Shown: piece by piece, positions 6,229 through 14,307 of the stretch
How positions within the stretch are numbered: position 1 is the first letter of the stretch
Layout: the number at the start of each line of letters is the position of its first letter
Assembly (NCBI GenBank): GCA_036557505.1
Contig: DATBHM010000255.1
Span: 1-18,430, forward strand
Direction of reading: 5' to 3'
DNA length: 18,430 nucleotides
Source: DATBHM01 sp036557505
GTDB taxonomy: Bacteria > Actinomycetota > UBA4738 > JACQTL01
Notes under the pieces: generated by a model
What the model was told of the DNA's origin: nothing
Seen by the model: only the letters and a program-made list of their open reading frames with translations
The model's database searches: none
Position numbers and translations under genes: made by a program

Positions 6229-8088
6229 CTAAACGAGACTGTCGCGCCAGGCCCGGTGGAGCCGGGCGTAGTGCCCGTCGGATCCGAGCAGCTGGGTGGG
6301 CGGCCCGTCCTCGATCACGCGGCCGTTCTCGAGCACCAGCACCCGGTCGGCGATCTCCACCGTGCTCAGGCGGTGGGCGATGATCAGCGCGGTCCGGTGG
6401 GCGAGGATCGTCCGCAGGGCCCGCTGCACGGCGCGCTCCGTGGGGATGTCGAGCGAGCTGGTCGCCTCGTCGAGGATCAGCACCGCCGGGTCGGCCAGGA
6501 ACGCCCGGGCGAACGCCACCAGCTGGCGCTGCCCGGCCGAGAGCCGGCTGCCGCGCTTGCCGATGTCGGTGTCGAACCCGTCCGGGAGCTCGAGGATGAA
6601 CCCCTCCGCCCCGATGGCCGCCGCGGCGGCCTGGACGTCCTCACGCGTGGCCTCCGGGCGCCCGAATGCGATGTTGTCGGCCACCGTCCCCGAGAACAGG
6701 AAGTTCTCCTGGGTGACCATGGCCACGACCCGGCGGAGCTGCTGTTCGGTGAGCTCGGGGAGGGGGACGCCGTCCACGGCCACGCGTCCGGCGGTGGGGT
6801 CGTAGAACCGGGCCAGCAGCCGGGCGATCGTCGTCTTGCCGGCGCCGGTCCGCCCGAGCAGGGCGACGGTCTGCCCCGCCGGGATCTCGAGCGCGAGGTC
6901 CCGCACGACCTCCGCCTCCTCCCGGTACCCGAACCCCACGCGGTCGAACGTGACCCGGCCCCGCCAGCCGTCCACCGGCTCGGGGGCGGCCTCGGCCGGC
7001 ATGGGGACGGACGGTTCCTCCTCGAGGACGCCGGAGAGCTTCTCCAAGGCGGCCGCGGCGCCCTGGAAGGAGTTGTAGAACTGGCTGATCTCGGCCATCG
7101 GCTCGAAGAACCGCCGGATGTACAGCAGGAACGACGTCAGCACGCCGATCGCCAGCACGCCGTCGATGACCCGGATGCCGCCGTACAGCAAGAGCACCGC
7201 GGTGGTCACGTTCCCGATCAGGAGGATGCCCGGCCAGTACCACGTGATCAGCTGGAACGACCGCTGTGTGGCGACGCGGTAGTCGTCGTTCACCTCGTGG
7301 AAGATCTCGTCGTTGCGCGGCTCGCGCCGGAACGCCTGCACGGCCCGGATGCCGGCCAGCGACTCGGTGAAGTGGATCACGACCAGCGCCACCGTCTCGC
7401 GGGTCTTGCGGTAGGCGACGGCGGAGTTCCGCTGGAACCACCGCGTCAGCAGCAGCAGGGGGACGAACGACGCCAGGGTCACCAGCGCGAGGGGGACGTC
7501 GAGCAGCACGAGGATCACGCCGATCGTGACGATCGACAGGACCGACGTGATCAGGGTGTCGACGCCCTCGTTCAACAGCTCGGTGATGGCGTCGAGGTCC
7601 GAGGTCAGCCGGGAGATCATGCGCCCCGACGTGTAGCGCTCGTGGAACGACAGGCTGAGCCGCTGGAACTGCTCGAACACCCGCTGGCGGAGGTCCACCA
7701 GCACCTCCTGGCCGACCCTGCCGATGCCCTTGATGAACGTCCGGTACAGCACCGCCTGGACGGCCGCCGCCACGAACATCCCGCCGACGATGAGGAACAG
7801 CGTCTGGGGGTGGCCGTTCCGGACGGCCGGGATGCCCTGGTCGATGCCCACCCCGACCAGCAGGGGCCCGGCCATGGCCGCGACGCTCGCCGCGACCACC
7901 GCGACGAACAGCCAGATCGCCCGGCGCCGGTGGGGGCGGATCAGCGAGCCGAGCAGTCGCCGGGATCGCCGGCGGAGGACCGAGGAGATCTTCCCGGGGA
8001 TGTCGTCGCGGTCCTCGGCCGCGACGCCGCGCCACCCCTGGGTGGGGTCCGGACTCGTCTGGGGCGGGGTCTCGGGGGCGGCGCTCAC
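6229..8088 (-). CDS. ABC exporter half-transporter, catalytic-Walker-B subunit
   Basis: This 619-residue half-transporter (six-helix type-IV exporter domain then nucleotide-binding domain) forms a heterodimer with the gene immediately upstream. GTG 8088 overlaps that gene's TGA in a GTGA. The membrane domain covers about residues 45-350, and the NBD about 380-610. The NBD has Walker A GRTGAGKTT (K418), Walker B LILDEATSSLD with catalytic E541, and switch His in IIAHRLST. The signature reads LSAGQ (516-520) instead of LSGGQ. The intact Glu marks this as the subunit whose Walker motifs form the hydrolysing site. Its altered signature faces the partner's degenerate site. The layout resembles BmrC/BmrD, LmrC/LmrD and TM287/288. 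The substrate (drug, lipid or peptide) cannot be told from sequence. Confidence 0.95.
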   Translation of the reverse strand: MSAAPETPPQTSPDPTQGWRGVAAEDRDDIPGKISSVLRRRSRRLLGSLIRPHRRRAIWLFVAVVAASVAAMAGPLLVGVGIDQGIPAVRNGHPQTLFLIVGGMFVAAAVQAVLYRTFIKGIGRVGQEVLVDLRQRVFEQFQRLSLSFHERYTSGRMISRLTSDLDAITELLNEGVDTLITSVLSIVTIGVILVLLDVPLALVTLASFVPLLLLTRWFQRNSAVAYRKTRETVALVVIHFTESLAGIRAVQAFRREPRNDEIFHEVNDDYRVATQRSFQLITWYWPGILLIGNVTTAVLLLYGGIRVIDGVLAIGVLTSFLLYIRRFFEPMAEISQFYNSFQGAAAALEKLSGVLEEEPSVPMPAEAAPEPVDGWRGRVTFDRVGFGYREEAEVVRDLALEIPAGQTVALLGRTGAGKTTIARLLARFYDPTAGRVAVDGVPLPELTEQQLRRVVAMVTQENFLFSGTVADNIAFGRPEATREDVQAAAAAIGAEGFILELPDGFDTDIGKRGSRLSAGQRQLVAFARAFLADPAVLILDEATSSLDIPTERAVQRALRTILAHRTALIIAHRLSTVEIADRVLVLENGRVIEDGPPTQLLGSDGHYARLHRAWRDSLV

Positions 8089-9833
8089 GAGGCGGCCCGT
8101 TCCTCGTCGGTGGCCGACAGCACGGCCGCGTAGCGCGGGTCGCGGGCCATCAGCTCGGAGTGGGTGCCGACGGCGGCGACGGTTCCGCCCTGCAGCAGGA
8201 CGACGCGGTCGGCCAGCGCGACGGTCGAGGGGCGGTGCACGACGAGCAGTCCGGTCGTGTCGGTCAGCGCATCCCGGAGGGCGCGTTCCACGAGGGCCTC
8301 GGTGTGGACGTCGAGCGCCGACAGCGGGTCGTCGAGGACGAGCACTGCCGGCCGGCCGATCACGGCCCGGGCCAGCGCGAGGCGCTGCCGCTGCCCGCCC
8401 GAGAGCGACAGCCCCTGTTCGCCGATCCGGGTGTCGAGCCCCCACGGGAGATCGTCGACGAAGTCGGCGTGCGCGACCGCCAGCGCCTCCTCGATGTCGT
8501 CGTCGGTGGCCTCGGGGTAGCCGAGCGTGAGGTTCTCCCGCACGCTCATCGAGAACAGCACCGGTTCCTCGAACGCCACGGCCACGTGCTGCCGGAGCGA
8601 TGACAGGGTGAGGTCGCGGACGTCGTGGCCGTCGAGCGTGATCCGGCCGGACGTGACGTCGTAGAGGCGGGGCAGCAGCAGGGCGAGCGACGACTTCCCG
8701 CTGCCGGTGCCCCCGACCACCGCCAGGGTCTCGCCGGGCTCGATCTCGAGGTCGACGTCCCGCAGGATCGGCGCCTCGTGGGCGCCTGCGTCCGGGTACC
8801 GGAACGACACCCGTTCGAACGCCACCCGGCCCCGTGCGTGCACCAGCGGGGCCGCGCCCGGCCGGTCGGCGATGGCCGGCTGCTCGTCGAAGACCTCGAA
8901 CACGCGCTCCGAGGCCGTCGCCGCCTCCTGGGCCATGGCCAGGATCCAGCCGAGGTCGATCACCGGCCACTGGAGCAGCACCACCATGGAGGCGAACGCC
9001 ACCATCGCCCCGAGCGACAGCGCGCCGTCCGCCACCGCCGTCGCGCCGATCAGCACGACGAGCGCCATGGTGATGTTCGGGAGCAGCTGCAGCAGCGACC
9101 AGAAGTTGGCCCGCAGCCGGACGCTGTCGAGCTGGGACTCGCGGAGGGTGCGGGCGGCGGCCCCGAACCGCTTCTGCATGAGCGGCCCCCGCCCGAAGGA
9201 CTTGATGACCCGGATGCCGGTGGCGGCCTCCTCGACGAGCGTGGCCAGGTCGCCCTGCTGGTCCTGCACCCGCCGCGACACGTCGGCGTACCCCGACCCG
9301 AAGCGCTTCCCCAGCCAGATGACCGGGATCATGGTCGCGGCCACGAGCAGCCCGAGCGGCCAGTACAGGAACAGCAGCAGGATCATCACGGCCGTCACCT
9401 GGACCGTGTTCACCACCAGGAAGATCGCCCCGAACCCCAGGAACCGTCGCACGGCGCTCAGGTCGGTGGTCGCCCGCGACAGCAGCTGTCCCGTCTGCCA
9501 CCCGTCGTGGAACGCCACCGGGAGCCGCTGGAGGTGTCCGTAGAGGTCGTCGCGGATCTGCGCCTCCACCCGGAGCACGGCCACCGACTGGATCCACCGG
9601 CGGCCGAAGATCAGCGCGGCCTCGATGAACCCCAGCAGCAGGACCAGGAACACCATCTCGACCAGCTGGGCCCGGTCGCCGTCCGCGATGGGCCCGTTGA
9701 CGATGGCCATCGTGACCAGCGGGACGAGGGTGCCGGCGCCGACGCCGAGCCCGGCGCTCACCAGCATCAGCCACATCTGCCCCCGATAGGGGCGGATGAA
9801 CGACCGCAGCCGCCACAGGGAACCGATCCGCAT
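8085..9833 (-). CDS. ABC exporter half-transporter, degenerate-site subunit
   Basis: This is the first gene of the exporter pair. From ATG 9833 it is 582 residues, a normal half-transporter length. In-frame GTGs at 9845, 9866 and 9872 are alternative starts, and the last has a GGGGAG 9 nt upstream, so the N-terminus is uncertain. The membrane domain covers about residues 15-310. The NBD has Walker A GGTGSGKSS (K380), a canonical LSGGQ signature (477-481) and H-loop H533. In Walker B (LVLDDPLSALD) the catalytic Glu is replaced by D502. This Glu-to-Asp change is typical of the non-hydrolysing site in heterodimeric exporters and pairs with the partner's LSAGQ signature. The two genes are therefore clearly one transporter. 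The 261-nt region upstream is divergent with the DUF4185 gene. Confidence 0.94.
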   Translation of the reverse strand: MRIGSLWRLRSFIRPYRGQMWLMLVSAGLGVGAGTLVPLVTMAIVNGPIADGDRAQLVEMVFLVLLLGFIEAALIFGRRWIQSVAVLRVEAQIRDDLYGHLQRLPVAFHDGWQTGQLLSRATTDLSAVRRFLGFGAIFLVVNTVQVTAVMILLLFLYWPLGLLVAATMIPVIWLGKRFGSGYADVSRRVQDQQGDLATLVEEAATGIRVIKSFGRGPLMQKRFGAAARTLRESQLDSVRLRANFWSLLQLLPNITMALVVLIGATAVADGALSLGAMVAFASMVVLLQWPVIDLGWILAMAQEAATASERVFEVFDEQPAIADRPGAAPLVHARGRVAFERVSFRYPDAGAHEAPILRDVDLEIEPGETLAVVGGTGSGKSSLALLLPRLYDVTSGRITLDGHDVRDLTLSSLRQHVAVAFEEPVLFSMSVRENLTLGYPEATDDDIEEALAVAHADFVDDLPWGLDTRIGEQGLSLSGGQRQRLALARAVIGRPAVLVLDDPLSALDVHTEALVERALRDALTDTTGLLVVHRPSTVALADRVVLLQGGTVAAVGTHSELMARDPRYAAVLSATDEERAAS

Positions 9834-10032
9834 GGTTCCGCTCACGTCCGCCCGTCGACTCCCCACGCTCACGCCGGCCTGCTCCCCATTGGCGATCGCC
9901 CTGTTCGCGTCATCCGGCTCCGGCCGAACCGGGGCGGGCGGCCGGGCGGGTCTCGAGCGGCGGATGACGGCTGTGACCACTCAGCATCCGGCTGTGGGGC
10001 GCGGTCGTCAACGCCGGGCCGGGCCGAGGACC

Positions 10033-10061
10033 GAAACAATTCGAACGGCTCCCCGTAGGCT
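10033..10061 (+). promoter_or_regulatory. Candidate promoter for the DUF4185 gene in the divergent gap
   Basis: The 9834-10094 gap separates divergent genes. GAAACA (10033-10038), a 17-nt spacer and TAGGCT (10056-10061) could form a promoter starting about 27 nt before the GTG at 10095. The GAAAC...CGTA spacing could also suggest an ECF sigma factor. No clear minus-strand promoter was found in this gap. A GGCGATCGCC palindrome lies at 9891-9900. Confidence 0.28.
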
Positions 10062-10094
10062 GGGCGGATCCCGGCTGGGAGGAGCGAACGGCAG

Positions 10095-11240
10095 GTGGGG
10101 ATCCGGAGCGCCTCGCATGTCGATGACCGGAGCGCGGCGGATGCGCCCGCCCGCCCCGGCGCGTCGCGACGGAGGAACCTCCGCCAGGTGGCCGCCGTTC
10201 TGGCGGTCGCCGTCGTCACGACGATCGCCGTGGTGTGGGTCTCGGGCCGCACGACCCGCCCCCTCAGGGTGTCCTCGGTCTCCGACGAGGGACCACTCGT
10301 CCAGCCGGCCGGGTGGCTCCGGGACGGCGGCGAGACAGCGCTCGTCGGCGGGCGCGTCCTGTGGGCGTTCGGCGACACGCTGTTCCCGTCGTCGGCCCCC
10401 GACGGGACCCACCTGCGATCGAGCTCCTGGGCCTGGAGCGACCCCGGGCGCCCGGAGTCCCTCGACGACGTGGTCGAACCGGACGGGACGCCCGTCCAGC
10501 TCGTCCCGTTCGACGAGCTGGAGGCCGCCTACAACCGTCTGAGCGGCCGGTCGGACGACCGCGTGGCGCTGTGGCCGGCCAGCGTGCTCGCCCAGGACGA
10601 CGGCTCGGCGCTGGTGTTCTTCCGGGAGGTGCTGGTCGCGCCGGGGCGGCTGCACTTCCGTGTCCTGGGGTCCGGGGTCGCGACCGTCCGGCCGGGTTCG
10701 AGGACGGCGGCGCGCGACGGGAACCTCCTGTTCCACTCGCCGGCCCCGGCCTTCTCGAGCGGCGCCGTGCGGTCGGACGGGTTCGTGTACCTGTACGGAT
10801 GCCACCGGGTGGATCGGCCGGGCTTCGGGTGCGACGTGGCCCGGGTCCGGACGGCCGAGGTCCACGACCCCGCCGCGTACGAGTTCTGGGACGGCGCTGC
10901 CTGGTCGCCCGCGGTCCGGCGCGCGGCGGTGGTGCTGGCCGGGCCGAGCGGCGGCCCGTCGGTCTCGTGGAACGCCTGGCTGGGGAGCTACCTGGCCGTG
11001 TACAGCCAGCCGTTCTCCAACCGGGTCCTGATGCGCACCGCACCGCGCCCCGAGGGGCCGTGGAGCGCGCCGGTGCTCGCGTTCACCGGGAGACCACCCG
11101 GCGGGCCGACCGCCGACTACGCGGCGTTCGAGCACCCCGAGCTCTCGGCCGACGGCGGGCGGGCGGTCACGATCGGCTACTTCCACCCCCTGGGGCCGTT
11201 CCGCGGCGAGATCCGCCTCGTCCGGGTCGTTCTGCGGTGA
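10095..11240 (+). CDS. Membrane-anchored DUF4185 (beta-propeller-like) protein
   Basis: The 381-residue protein starts at GTG 10095, with GGAGGAG at 10078-10084 upstream. A basic N-terminus precedes one hydrophobic segment, about residues 30-50 (VAAVLAVAVVTTIAVVWVSG), acting as an uncleaved anchor or signal. The rest would face outside. The exported part has DUF4185 hallmarks: GRVLWAFGDTLF near residue 90 (the family's FGDT motif), YLYGCHR, and SVSWNAWLGSYLAVYSQP near residue 295, matching the repeated blade motif around an active-site-like face. DUF4185 folds resemble five-bladed propellers of glycoside hydrolase clans, but no reaction is established. Polysaccharide or glycoconjugate processing at the cell surface is an inference. 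It lies 22 nt upstream of the thioesterase-like gene and may be cotranscribed with it. Confidence 0.85.
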   Translation: MGIRSASHVDDRSAADAPARPGASRRRNLRQVAAVLAVAVVTTIAVVWVSGRTTRPLRVSSVSDEGPLVQPAGWLRDGGETALVGGRVLWAFGDTLFPSSAPDGTHLRSSSWAWSDPGRPESLDDVVEPDGTPVQLVPFDELEAAYNRLSGRSDDRVALWPASVLAQDDGSALVFFREVLVAPGRLHFRVLGSGVATVRPGSRTAARDGNLLFHSPAPAFSSGAVRSDGFVYLYGCHRVDRPGFGCDVARVRTAEVHDPAAYEFWDGAAWSPAVRRAAVVLAGPSGGPSVSWNAWLGSYLAVYSQPFSNRVLMRTAPRPEGPWSAPVLAFTGRPPGGPTADYAAFEHPELSADGGRAVTIGYFHPLGPFRGEIRLVRVVLR

Positions 11241-11262
11241 GCCGGCCGCGGGGAACGGGCGC

Positions 11263-12045
11263 GTGACGGGGTTCGAATTCGACGAGGCCACCGCCGTGGA
11301 GCCCGAGGGCGGCGGGCGGTTCCGGGCGATGATCACCGACCGGTGGAACATCGGCATCGCGCCCAACGGCGGCTACCTGGTCTGCGTCGCGCTGGCGGCG
11401 ATGAGGGCCTCGGTGGAACGCCCCGACCCGGTCGCGGTCAGCGCACACTTCCCCAGCCGAACCGAACCCGGCCCGGCCGAGGTCGGCGTGGAGGTCCTGC
11501 GGGAGGGCGGCCATTCGACGGCCGTCGCCCGGCTGGCGCAGGACGGACAGACGCGGGTCCAGCTCACGGCCACGTTCGGCGACCTCGGCACCGCCACCGG
11601 CCCGACAAGGGTGCTCGAGGAGACGCCCGCCTTCCCGCCTCCGGACGAGTGCGTGATGGCCGTCGGGCCGGGGGCGGAGTTCACGAAGCGGTTCGACGTC
11701 CGGCTGACCCCCGACACGGCGGTCTGGGCGACCAGCCGGCCGAGCGGCAGGCCGGAGATGTCCGGGTGGATCCGGTTCGCCGACGGGAGGGAGCCGGACA
11801 CCGCCATGCTGCCCCTCGTGGCGGACGCGTTCCCGCCGACGCTGTTCAACCTCATGCCCACCGGGTGGGTCCCCACGATCGAGTTCGCCGTCCACGTCCG
11901 GGGACGTCCGGCGCCGGGGTGGCTGCAGTGCCGGTTCCGGTCCCGGTACCTGATCGAGGGGTACGTCGAGGAGGACGGGGAGGTGTGGGATTCGACCGGG
12001 CGGCTGGTGGCGCTGTCGCGTCAGCTCGCCCGGGTCCGGGGCTGA
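11263..12045 (+). CDS. Acyl-CoA thioesterase-like protein (TesB/4HBT_3 double hotdog)
   Basis: The 260-residue protein probably hydrolyses an acyl-CoA thioester in the cytoplasm. GTG 11263 is preceded by GGGGAA with a 7-nt spacer. The N-terminal hotdog half shows the family pattern RWNIGIAPNGGYLVCVALAAM (split here as RWNIGIAP and NGGYLVCVALAAM, residues about 27-47), followed by a strand with VSAHFPSRTEPGPAEV. The second half includes the WIRFADG and PLVADAFPPTLFN motifs, and the end has SRYLIEGYVEEDGEVWDSTGRLVALSRQLA, here split as SRYLIEGYVEEDG and WDSTGRLVALSRQLA, which is characteristic of the C-terminal hotdog. There is no signal peptide or transmembrane segment. Chain-length preference cannot be read from sequence. 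It follows the DUF4185 gene by 22 nt, but no functional link between the two is evident. Confidence 0.88.
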   Translation: MTGFEFDEATAVEPEGGGRFRAMITDRWNIGIAPNGGYLVCVALAAMRASVERPDPVAVSAHFPSRTEPGPAEVGVEVLREGGHSTAVARLAQDGQTRVQLTATFGDLGTATGPTRVLEETPAFPPPDECVMAVGPGAEFTKRFDVRLTPDTAVWATSRPSGRPEMSGWIRFADGREPDTAMLPLVADAFPPTLFNLMPTGWVPTIEFAVHVRGRPAPGWLQCRFRSRYLIEGYVEEDGEVWDSTGRLVALSRQLARVRG

Positions 12046-12052
12046 TCCACCC

Positions 12053-12068
12053 GGGGCCGAATGGCCTC
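12053..12068 (+). terminator. Small hairpin after the thioesterase gene
   Basis: GGGGCC (12053-12058) pairs with GGCCTC (12063-12068), with one G-T wobble and a 4-nt loop. It starts 8 nt after the thioesterase stop and before the histidine kinase. It is short and has no U-tract, so it may be incidental. Confidence 0.22.
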
Positions 12069-12125
12069 TGCCGAACGGACCCAATGCCGCACCGCGTGCT
12101 CACGTGGGCCTCGAACCGTGCCGAT

Positions 12126-14288
12126 ATGCGTGGCATGCGAGACCGCGCGTGGCGGATCGTGCTCGGCATGGGTGTCGCCCTGTCCCTGGGCTACTTCCTG
12201 CTGCCCAAGGGGTTCGCGCTCAACGGGCTGTACGACGCGATGAATTTCGCCTCGGCCGCCGCGCTGGTGATCGGCGTGCGGCTGTACCGGCCCCCGCGGC
12301 GGCTGCCGTGGTACCTGCTCGCGGCCGGCCAGACCCTGTCCGCGCTCGGCAACTTCTCCTACGACTACGACTCGCTCATCCGGCACATCTCGCCGCCGTT
12401 CCCGGGGCTCTCCGACGCGCTGTACCTGATCGCGTATCCCGTGATGGCTTCGGGGCTGCTGCTGCTCGTCCGAAGCAGGAGCCGGGGCCGCGACCGCGCC
12501 AGCCTGGTCGACGCGACGATCGTGGCCGTGGGGCTCGGGATGCTGTCGTGGGTGTTCCTGATGATGCCGTACGCGACCGACCCCACGCTCTCCCTTCAGG
12601 AGAAGCTGGTCTCGATCGCCTACCCGCTGATGGACATCTTCCTGTTGTTCGTCGTGGTCCGGCTGGTGGTGGGCGGCGGGCAGCGGCCGCCGGCGTTCTG
12701 GTTCCTGGCGCTCAGCTTCACCAGCATGCTCGTCGCCGACGCCGTCTACGCCCGGATGGTGCTCACGGGGACCTACGTCGACGGCTCGTGGGTCGACCTC
12801 GGCTGGCTGCTGGGGTTCGTGTTCTTCGGCGTGGCGGGGCTGCACCCGTCGATGCGCGAGCTGGGGGCGCCGGCCGAGGACCGGGTGATGCAGCTGTCTC
12901 GTCGGCGGCTCGCGATGCTGGCCGTGGCGGCGCTCGCCGCGCCGATCGCACTGTTGTTCCCCGTCGTCAGGAGCCACCCCGAAGCGGTGGTCGTCGTCGC
13001 GGCGGGGTCATTGGTCCTGTTCCTGCTCGTGCTGTACCGGATGTCCGGCCTGGTGCGCGAGGTCGAGTCGAACGTCGAGGAGCTCCGCCGGCAGGGAGGC
13101 CGCGTGGAGGAGGCGGAGGCCCGCTACCGGGGCGTGGTCGAGCACATCCCCGCCGTCTCCTACATCGAGGACGTGCCGGCCGGGAACCCGGGGATCGAAC
13201 GCGTCCTGTACGTCAGTCCGCAGGTCGACACCATGCTGGGCTGCTCGCGCCGGGAGTGGGCCGACGGCGCGCGGCGGGAGCTGGTGCATCCCGAGGACCG
13301 CGAGCGGGTCGAGCAGGCCCGCCGGCGGCACCGGGCGGAGGGCACGGCCTTCCGGGAGGAGTACCGCGTCGTCGCGAACGGCCGCACGGTGTGGGTCCGC
13401 GAGGAGGCCACGGTCGCGGCGGACCGCCTGGACGGCGACGGCGACCGGCGGTGGCAGGGCGTGATGTTCGACGTGACCGGGCACCGGCTGGCCCAGGACG
13501 CGCTGCGCCGGGCCCTCCGTCGCGAGCGGGAGGCCGGCTCACGACTGCGGGCGCTCGACGAGATGAAGACCACGTTCCTCCATGCGGTGTCGCACGAGCT
13601 GCGGACGCCCCTCGCCTCGATCCTCGGTTCGGCCCTCACCCTCGACAACGACCAGATGCCGCTGTCGGACGAGGACGCCCGGGACCTCATCCGGCGGCTG
13701 GGCCTCAACGCCCGCAAGCTCGACCGCCTGCTGTCCGACCTCCTCGACCTCGACCGTCTCGACCGCGGGATCCTCGAGCCCAACCGCCTCCCGGTCGACC
13801 TGGCCGCGATGGCCCGGCGGCTGGTGGACGACCAGTCGCTACCGCTCGCCGGCCGCCCGATCGAGGTCGTCGCCGAGCCGATCCTCGCCGAGGTCGACCC
13901 CGCCATGGTGGAGCGCATCGTCGAGAACCTGCTGATCAACGCCGTGCGCCACACGGCCCGGGGGACCCCGATCTGGGTCCGGGTGGAGTCGCTCGAGGCG
14001 GGCGTCGTGGTGAGCGTGGAGGACGCAGGGCCGGGGGTGCCCGAGGGCCTCCGCGCCGGCATCTTCGAACCGTTCCGACAGGGCCCGGGCCGCGACGAGC
14101 ACTCGCCGGGGGTCGGGATCGGGCTGTCGCTGGTGGCGCGCTTCGCCGAGCTGCACGGCGGACGGGCCTGGATCGAGGACCGCCCCGGCGGCGGCGCCGC
14201 GTTCAGGGTGTCGCTGCCGGCGAGGGTGATCCGGCTCGACGAGCCGGAACCCGGCGAGCGCCGGGGGGCCCGGACACCGGCCGGCTGA
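12126..14288 (+). CDS. Membrane-bound PAS sensor histidine kinase
   Basis: From ATG 12126 the protein has 720 residues. ATG 12084 is an in-frame alternative with a weak GGA, and no strong ribosome-binding site marks either. About residues 8-320 hold roughly eight to ten hydrophobic helices with YLIAYPVMASG, IAYPLMDIFLL and LVADAVYARM. I associate this sensory module with actinobacterial GGDEF proteins and kinases; its ligand is unknown. A PAS domain follows, about 330-455 (YVSPQVDTMLGCSRREW, LVHPEDRERV, the PAC-like GVMFDVTGHR). HisKA has H490 in VSHELRTPL. The ATPase has the N box near 598 (ENLLINAVRH), G1 VEDAGPGVP near 631 and G2 GVGIGLSL near 662. All catalytic boxes are intact. No response regulator is adjacent; the nearest is at 17975. 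The gene converges on ppk with 9 nt between stops. Confidence 0.93.
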   Translation: MRGMRDRAWRIVLGMGVALSLGYFLLPKGFALNGLYDAMNFASAAALVIGVRLYRPPRRLPWYLLAAGQTLSALGNFSYDYDSLIRHISPPFPGLSDALYLIAYPVMASGLLLLVRSRSRGRDRASLVDATIVAVGLGMLSWVFLMMPYATDPTLSLQEKLVSIAYPLMDIFLLFVVVRLVVGGGQRPPAFWFLALSFTSMLVADAVYARMVLTGTYVDGSWVDLGWLLGFVFFGVAGLHPSMRELGAPAEDRVMQLSRRRLAMLAVAALAAPIALLFPVVRSHPEAVVVVAAGSLVLFLLVLYRMSGLVREVESNVEELRRQGGRVEEAEARYRGVVEHIPAVSYIEDVPAGNPGIERVLYVSPQVDTMLGCSRREWADGARRELVHPEDRERVEQARRRHRAEGTAFREEYRVVANGRTVWVREEATVAADRLDGDGDRRWQGVMFDVTGHRLAQDALRRALRREREAGSRLRALDEMKTTFLHAVSHELRTPLASILGSALTLDNDQMPLSDEDARDLIRRLGLNARKLDRLLSDLLDLDRLDRGILEPNRLPVDLAAMARRLVDDQSLPLAGRPIEVVAEPILAEVDPAMVERIVENLLINAVRHTARGTPIWVRVESLEAGVVVSVEDAGPGVPEGLRAGIFEPFRQGPGRDEHSPGVGIGLSLVARFAELHGGRAWIEDRPGGGAAFRVSLPARVIRLDEPEPGERRGARTPAG

Positions 14289-14307
14289 GCAGGCGGATCA
14301 GGCCGGC
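14280..14307. terminator. Bidirectional hairpin made from the two convergent stop regions
   Basis: GCCGGCTGA (14280-14288) pairs with TCA-G-GCCGGC (14298-14307). The stem has nine base pairs, one bulged G and a 9-nt loop. The TGA of the histidine kinase and the TGA of ppk (TCA on this strand) pair with each other. With only 9 nt between convergent genes, this hairpin could serve both transcripts. No U-tract is present on either side. Confidence 0.45.

Noticed and set aside
6256..8133. Long plus-strand open frames opposite the ABC exporter genes
   Set aside because: They are antisense shadows with no recognisable motif; the minus strand holds all Walker and signature motifs in frame.
9891..9900. 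GGCGATCGCC palindrome in the divergent gap as an operator
   Set aside because: It is a single 10-bp GC-rich palindrome with no second copy seen; expected by chance and not placed relative to a firm promoter.
11343..14288. Thioesterase-histidine kinase fusion in one 981-codon open frame
   Set aside because: The open frame shared with the kinase reads nonsense across the thioesterase region. The thioesterase lies in another frame with its own stop at 12045.
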